This document shows positions 6,684 through 7,592 of a stretch of DNA of 7,592 bases, piece by piece; within the stretch, counting starts at the first letter, position 1, and each line of letters starts with the position of its first letter. This DNA comes from Chryseobacterium gleum (GTDB lineage Bacteria; Bacteroidota; Bacteroidia; Flavobacteriales_D; Sanyastnellaceae), in NCBI GenBank assembly GCA_945878835.1, contig CAMCUG010000066.1:1-7592 (forward strand). Direction: 5' to 3'. Under the pieces are notes generated by a model. It was given only the letters and a program-made list of their open reading frames with translations, searched no databases and was not told the origin of the DNA. A program made the translations under genes and the position numbers.

Positions 6684-7364
6684 ATGAAAAAGTACACTTC
6701 ACTGATTTTCGGATTGATTTTGATGACGCTTGTTTCTTGCAAGCATGAGCCTCCATTGGATTTAGACGGCACATTGGCAGAGAATTGCGATCCCGATACA
6801 GTGTATTTCGGCAACACCATTTTACCCCTGCTCGTTTCAAATTGTGGAATGTCGGGATGTCACGACGAAGGAACGCACGCCGAAGATATTGTCGTTACAG
6901 ATTATTACTCACTTATGAATTCGGGCATTATTGACATGGGCAATGCCAACAACAGCGATTTGATGGAGGTTATTACCGATTCAGATCCTGACAATATAAT
7001 GCCGCCCCCACCAAGCAGCGCGTTAACAAGCGCTCAAATAAACGCTATTCGGACTTGGATAAATCAAGGAGCGAAATTTAACAATTGTGTCGGTTGTGAC
7101 ACTGTTAATTACACGTTCAACGCCTATATCCTACCAATAATTCAAACCAATTGCACGGGCTGTCACAGCGGTGGTAGTCCGGATGCTAATTTGAGTTTAA
7201 CGAATTATTCTGAAATAGTCAGCTCTGCAAATGATGGCTCGCTCATGCACTCCCTGCATGCAACTGGTGGCTATTCCATTATGCCAAAAAACTCATATGG
7301 ACTTCAGAGCTGCAAGATTACTCAAATTCAAAAATGGATTAACGATGGTGCGCTTAACAACTAA
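6684..7364 (+). CDS. Two-domain c-type cytochrome lipoprotein
   Basis: From the ATG at 6684 the product has 226 residues. It opens with a lipoprotein signal: Lys2-Lys3, a hydrophobic core and the lipobox LVSC with Cys19. Two homologous haem domains follow. The first (about 35-130) has C54GMSGCH60, an unusual CX4CH site, and a probable axial Met106 in IMPPPP. The second (about 135-226) has canonical C157TGCH161 and Met200 in IMPK. Each ends in a WINxGA helix (125-130 and 218-223), and each has a CD pair 19 residues before the first haem Cys (Cys35, Cys138). Similar domains are common in Bacteroidota cytochrome lipoproteins; the expected role is extracytoplasmic electron transfer, partner unknown. 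A frame opening at TTG 6642 would add 14 residues and place Asn-Cys-Asn before the signal, so 6684 is preferred; the promoter element at 6671 agrees. The next gene overlaps its end. Confidence 0.9.
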   Translation: MKKYTSLIFGLILMTLVSCKHEPPLDLDGTLAENCDPDTVYFGNTILPLLVSNCGMSGCHDEGTHAEDIVVTDYYSLMNSGIIDMGNANNSDLMEVITDSDPDNIMPPPPSSALTSAQINAIRTWINQGAKFNNCVGCDTVNYTFNAYILPIIQTNCTGCHSGGSPDANLSLTNYSEIVSSANDGSLMHSLHATGGYSIMPKNSYGLQSCKITQIQKWINDGALNN

Positions 7365-7592
7365 GACGAGCATGTTGCTCTTAACTATGACTATGCTTTT
7401 GACAGCATGTTATTACGACAATGAAGAGTATTTGTATTCAGCAACACCCTGCGACAATACGTTTACTTTTACAAGTAGAATTGCTCCCTTGGTTGCGCAA
7501 CAGTGCGCAAGTGGGTGTCACGAAGGTGCTAATCCAAGTGCGGGTTTGTCCTTAACCACTTACGACGAAATTAAAGCCATTGTAGACAACGG
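6786..7592 (+). repeat. Array of three diverged cytochrome-domain units across two genes
   Basis: Units start at 6786, 7095 and 7450 (the third is cut by the edge). Each begins with Cys-Asp, then 18-19 residues later the haem cysteine, an I.P....C..GCH core, a (L)SLT.Y.EI or VTDYYSLM stretch and, where complete, an MP motif and WINxGA. Units 2 and 3 are clearly alike (LSLTNYSEI against LSLTTYDEI). Haem spacing differs: CX4CH, CX2CH, CX3CH. This is protein-level repetition; I see no long nucleotide identity, so the duplication is old. Confidence 0.7.
7345..7592 (+). CDS. Second cytochrome c-domain lipoprotein, cut by right edge
   Basis: The ATG at 7345 lies inside the end of the preceding cytochrome gene, 20 bp before the last base of its stop and in a different frame. 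The start gives MVRLTTKTS, then a hydrophobic stretch and the lipobox LTAC with Cys22, a good lipoprotein signal with Arg3 and Lys7. Starting at the next ATG (7372) would lose both basic residues, so 7345 is preferred, with GTG 7348 as an alternative. The 82 visible residues contain the haem site C54ASGCH59, a CX3CH variant, preceded by Cys36-Asp37 and followed by GANPSAGLSLTTYDEI, which parallels the second domain of the upstream gene. It is therefore a paralogue, probably made by duplication and co-translated. The remainder, including any axial Met and second domain, lies beyond the window. Confidence 0.85.
   Translation, partial: MVRLTTKTSMLLLTMTMLLTACYYDNEEYLYSATPCDNTFTFTSRIAPLVAQQCASGCHEGANPSAGLSLTTYDEIKAIVDN

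Noticed and set aside
7368..7380. GAGCA-TGT-TGCTC hairpin just after the first cytochrome stop codon, resembling a terminator.
   Set aside because: Five-bp stem with only two T residues after it, and it lies within the signal-peptide codons of the next cytochrome gene.
1..7592. Search for tRNA/rRNA genes, CRISPR repeats, insertion sequences, attachment sites and riboswitches.
   Set aside because: No cloverleaf, regular short repeats with spacers, terminal inverted repeats, transposase-like frames or long untranslated leaders were seen. Almost all bases are coding.

Overview
The window looks like a chromosomal segment from a member of the Bacteroidota, most likely a Flavobacteriia-type relative. 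The evidence is a fused alpha/beta 2-oxoacid dehydrogenase E1, a DUF4105/Lnb-family membrane protein, a DUF4412-type secreted protein, several lipoproteins, near absence of Shine-Dalgarno sequences, and TAnnTTTG promoter elements. Base composition is moderate (about 40-45% GC by eye). There are no tRNA or rRNA genes, CRISPR arrays, transposases or phage genes. Gene order is compact, with only two intergenic gaps of about 68 bp.

Left half (1-3008, minus strand): reading right to left, dapF (diaminopimelate epimerase) is followed by a DUF4105/Lnb-family protein whose start overlaps the dapF stop as ATGA. Next comes a lipoprotein of unknown function that runs off the left edge, so its 3' part is missing. 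Family knowledge, recalled rather than looked up, makes the middle gene a candidate for the Bacteroidota lipoprotein N-acyltransferase Lnb. The block would then combine cell-wall precursor synthesis, lipoprotein maturation and a lipoprotein.

Right half (3077-6615, plus strand): four tightly spaced genes read divergently from dapF. They are the fused E1 alpha/beta 2-oxoacid dehydrogenase, a secreted DUF4412-like protein (TAATG overlap), a membrane-tethered TlpA/ResA-like thioredoxin and a stand-alone [2Fe-2S] ferredoxin resembling the C-terminal domain of PaaE. They look co-transcribed, although no single pathway clearly joins them.

Right end (6684-7592, plus strand): a new transcription unit appears to start at a perfect TAnnTTTG element. 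It encodes a two-domain c-type cytochrome lipoprotein and, overlapping it by 20 bp in another frame, a paralogous cytochrome lipoprotein cut by the right edge. The three visible haem domains use three different Cys spacings (CX4CH, CX2CH, CX3CH).

Three genes (the left lipoprotein, dapF and the first cytochrome) share TAnnTTTG ending only 4-5 nt before the ATG, which predicts leaderless or nearly leaderless mRNAs. I saw no wholly new system. The most useful leads are this promoter pattern, the Lnb candidate and the cytochrome domain array.
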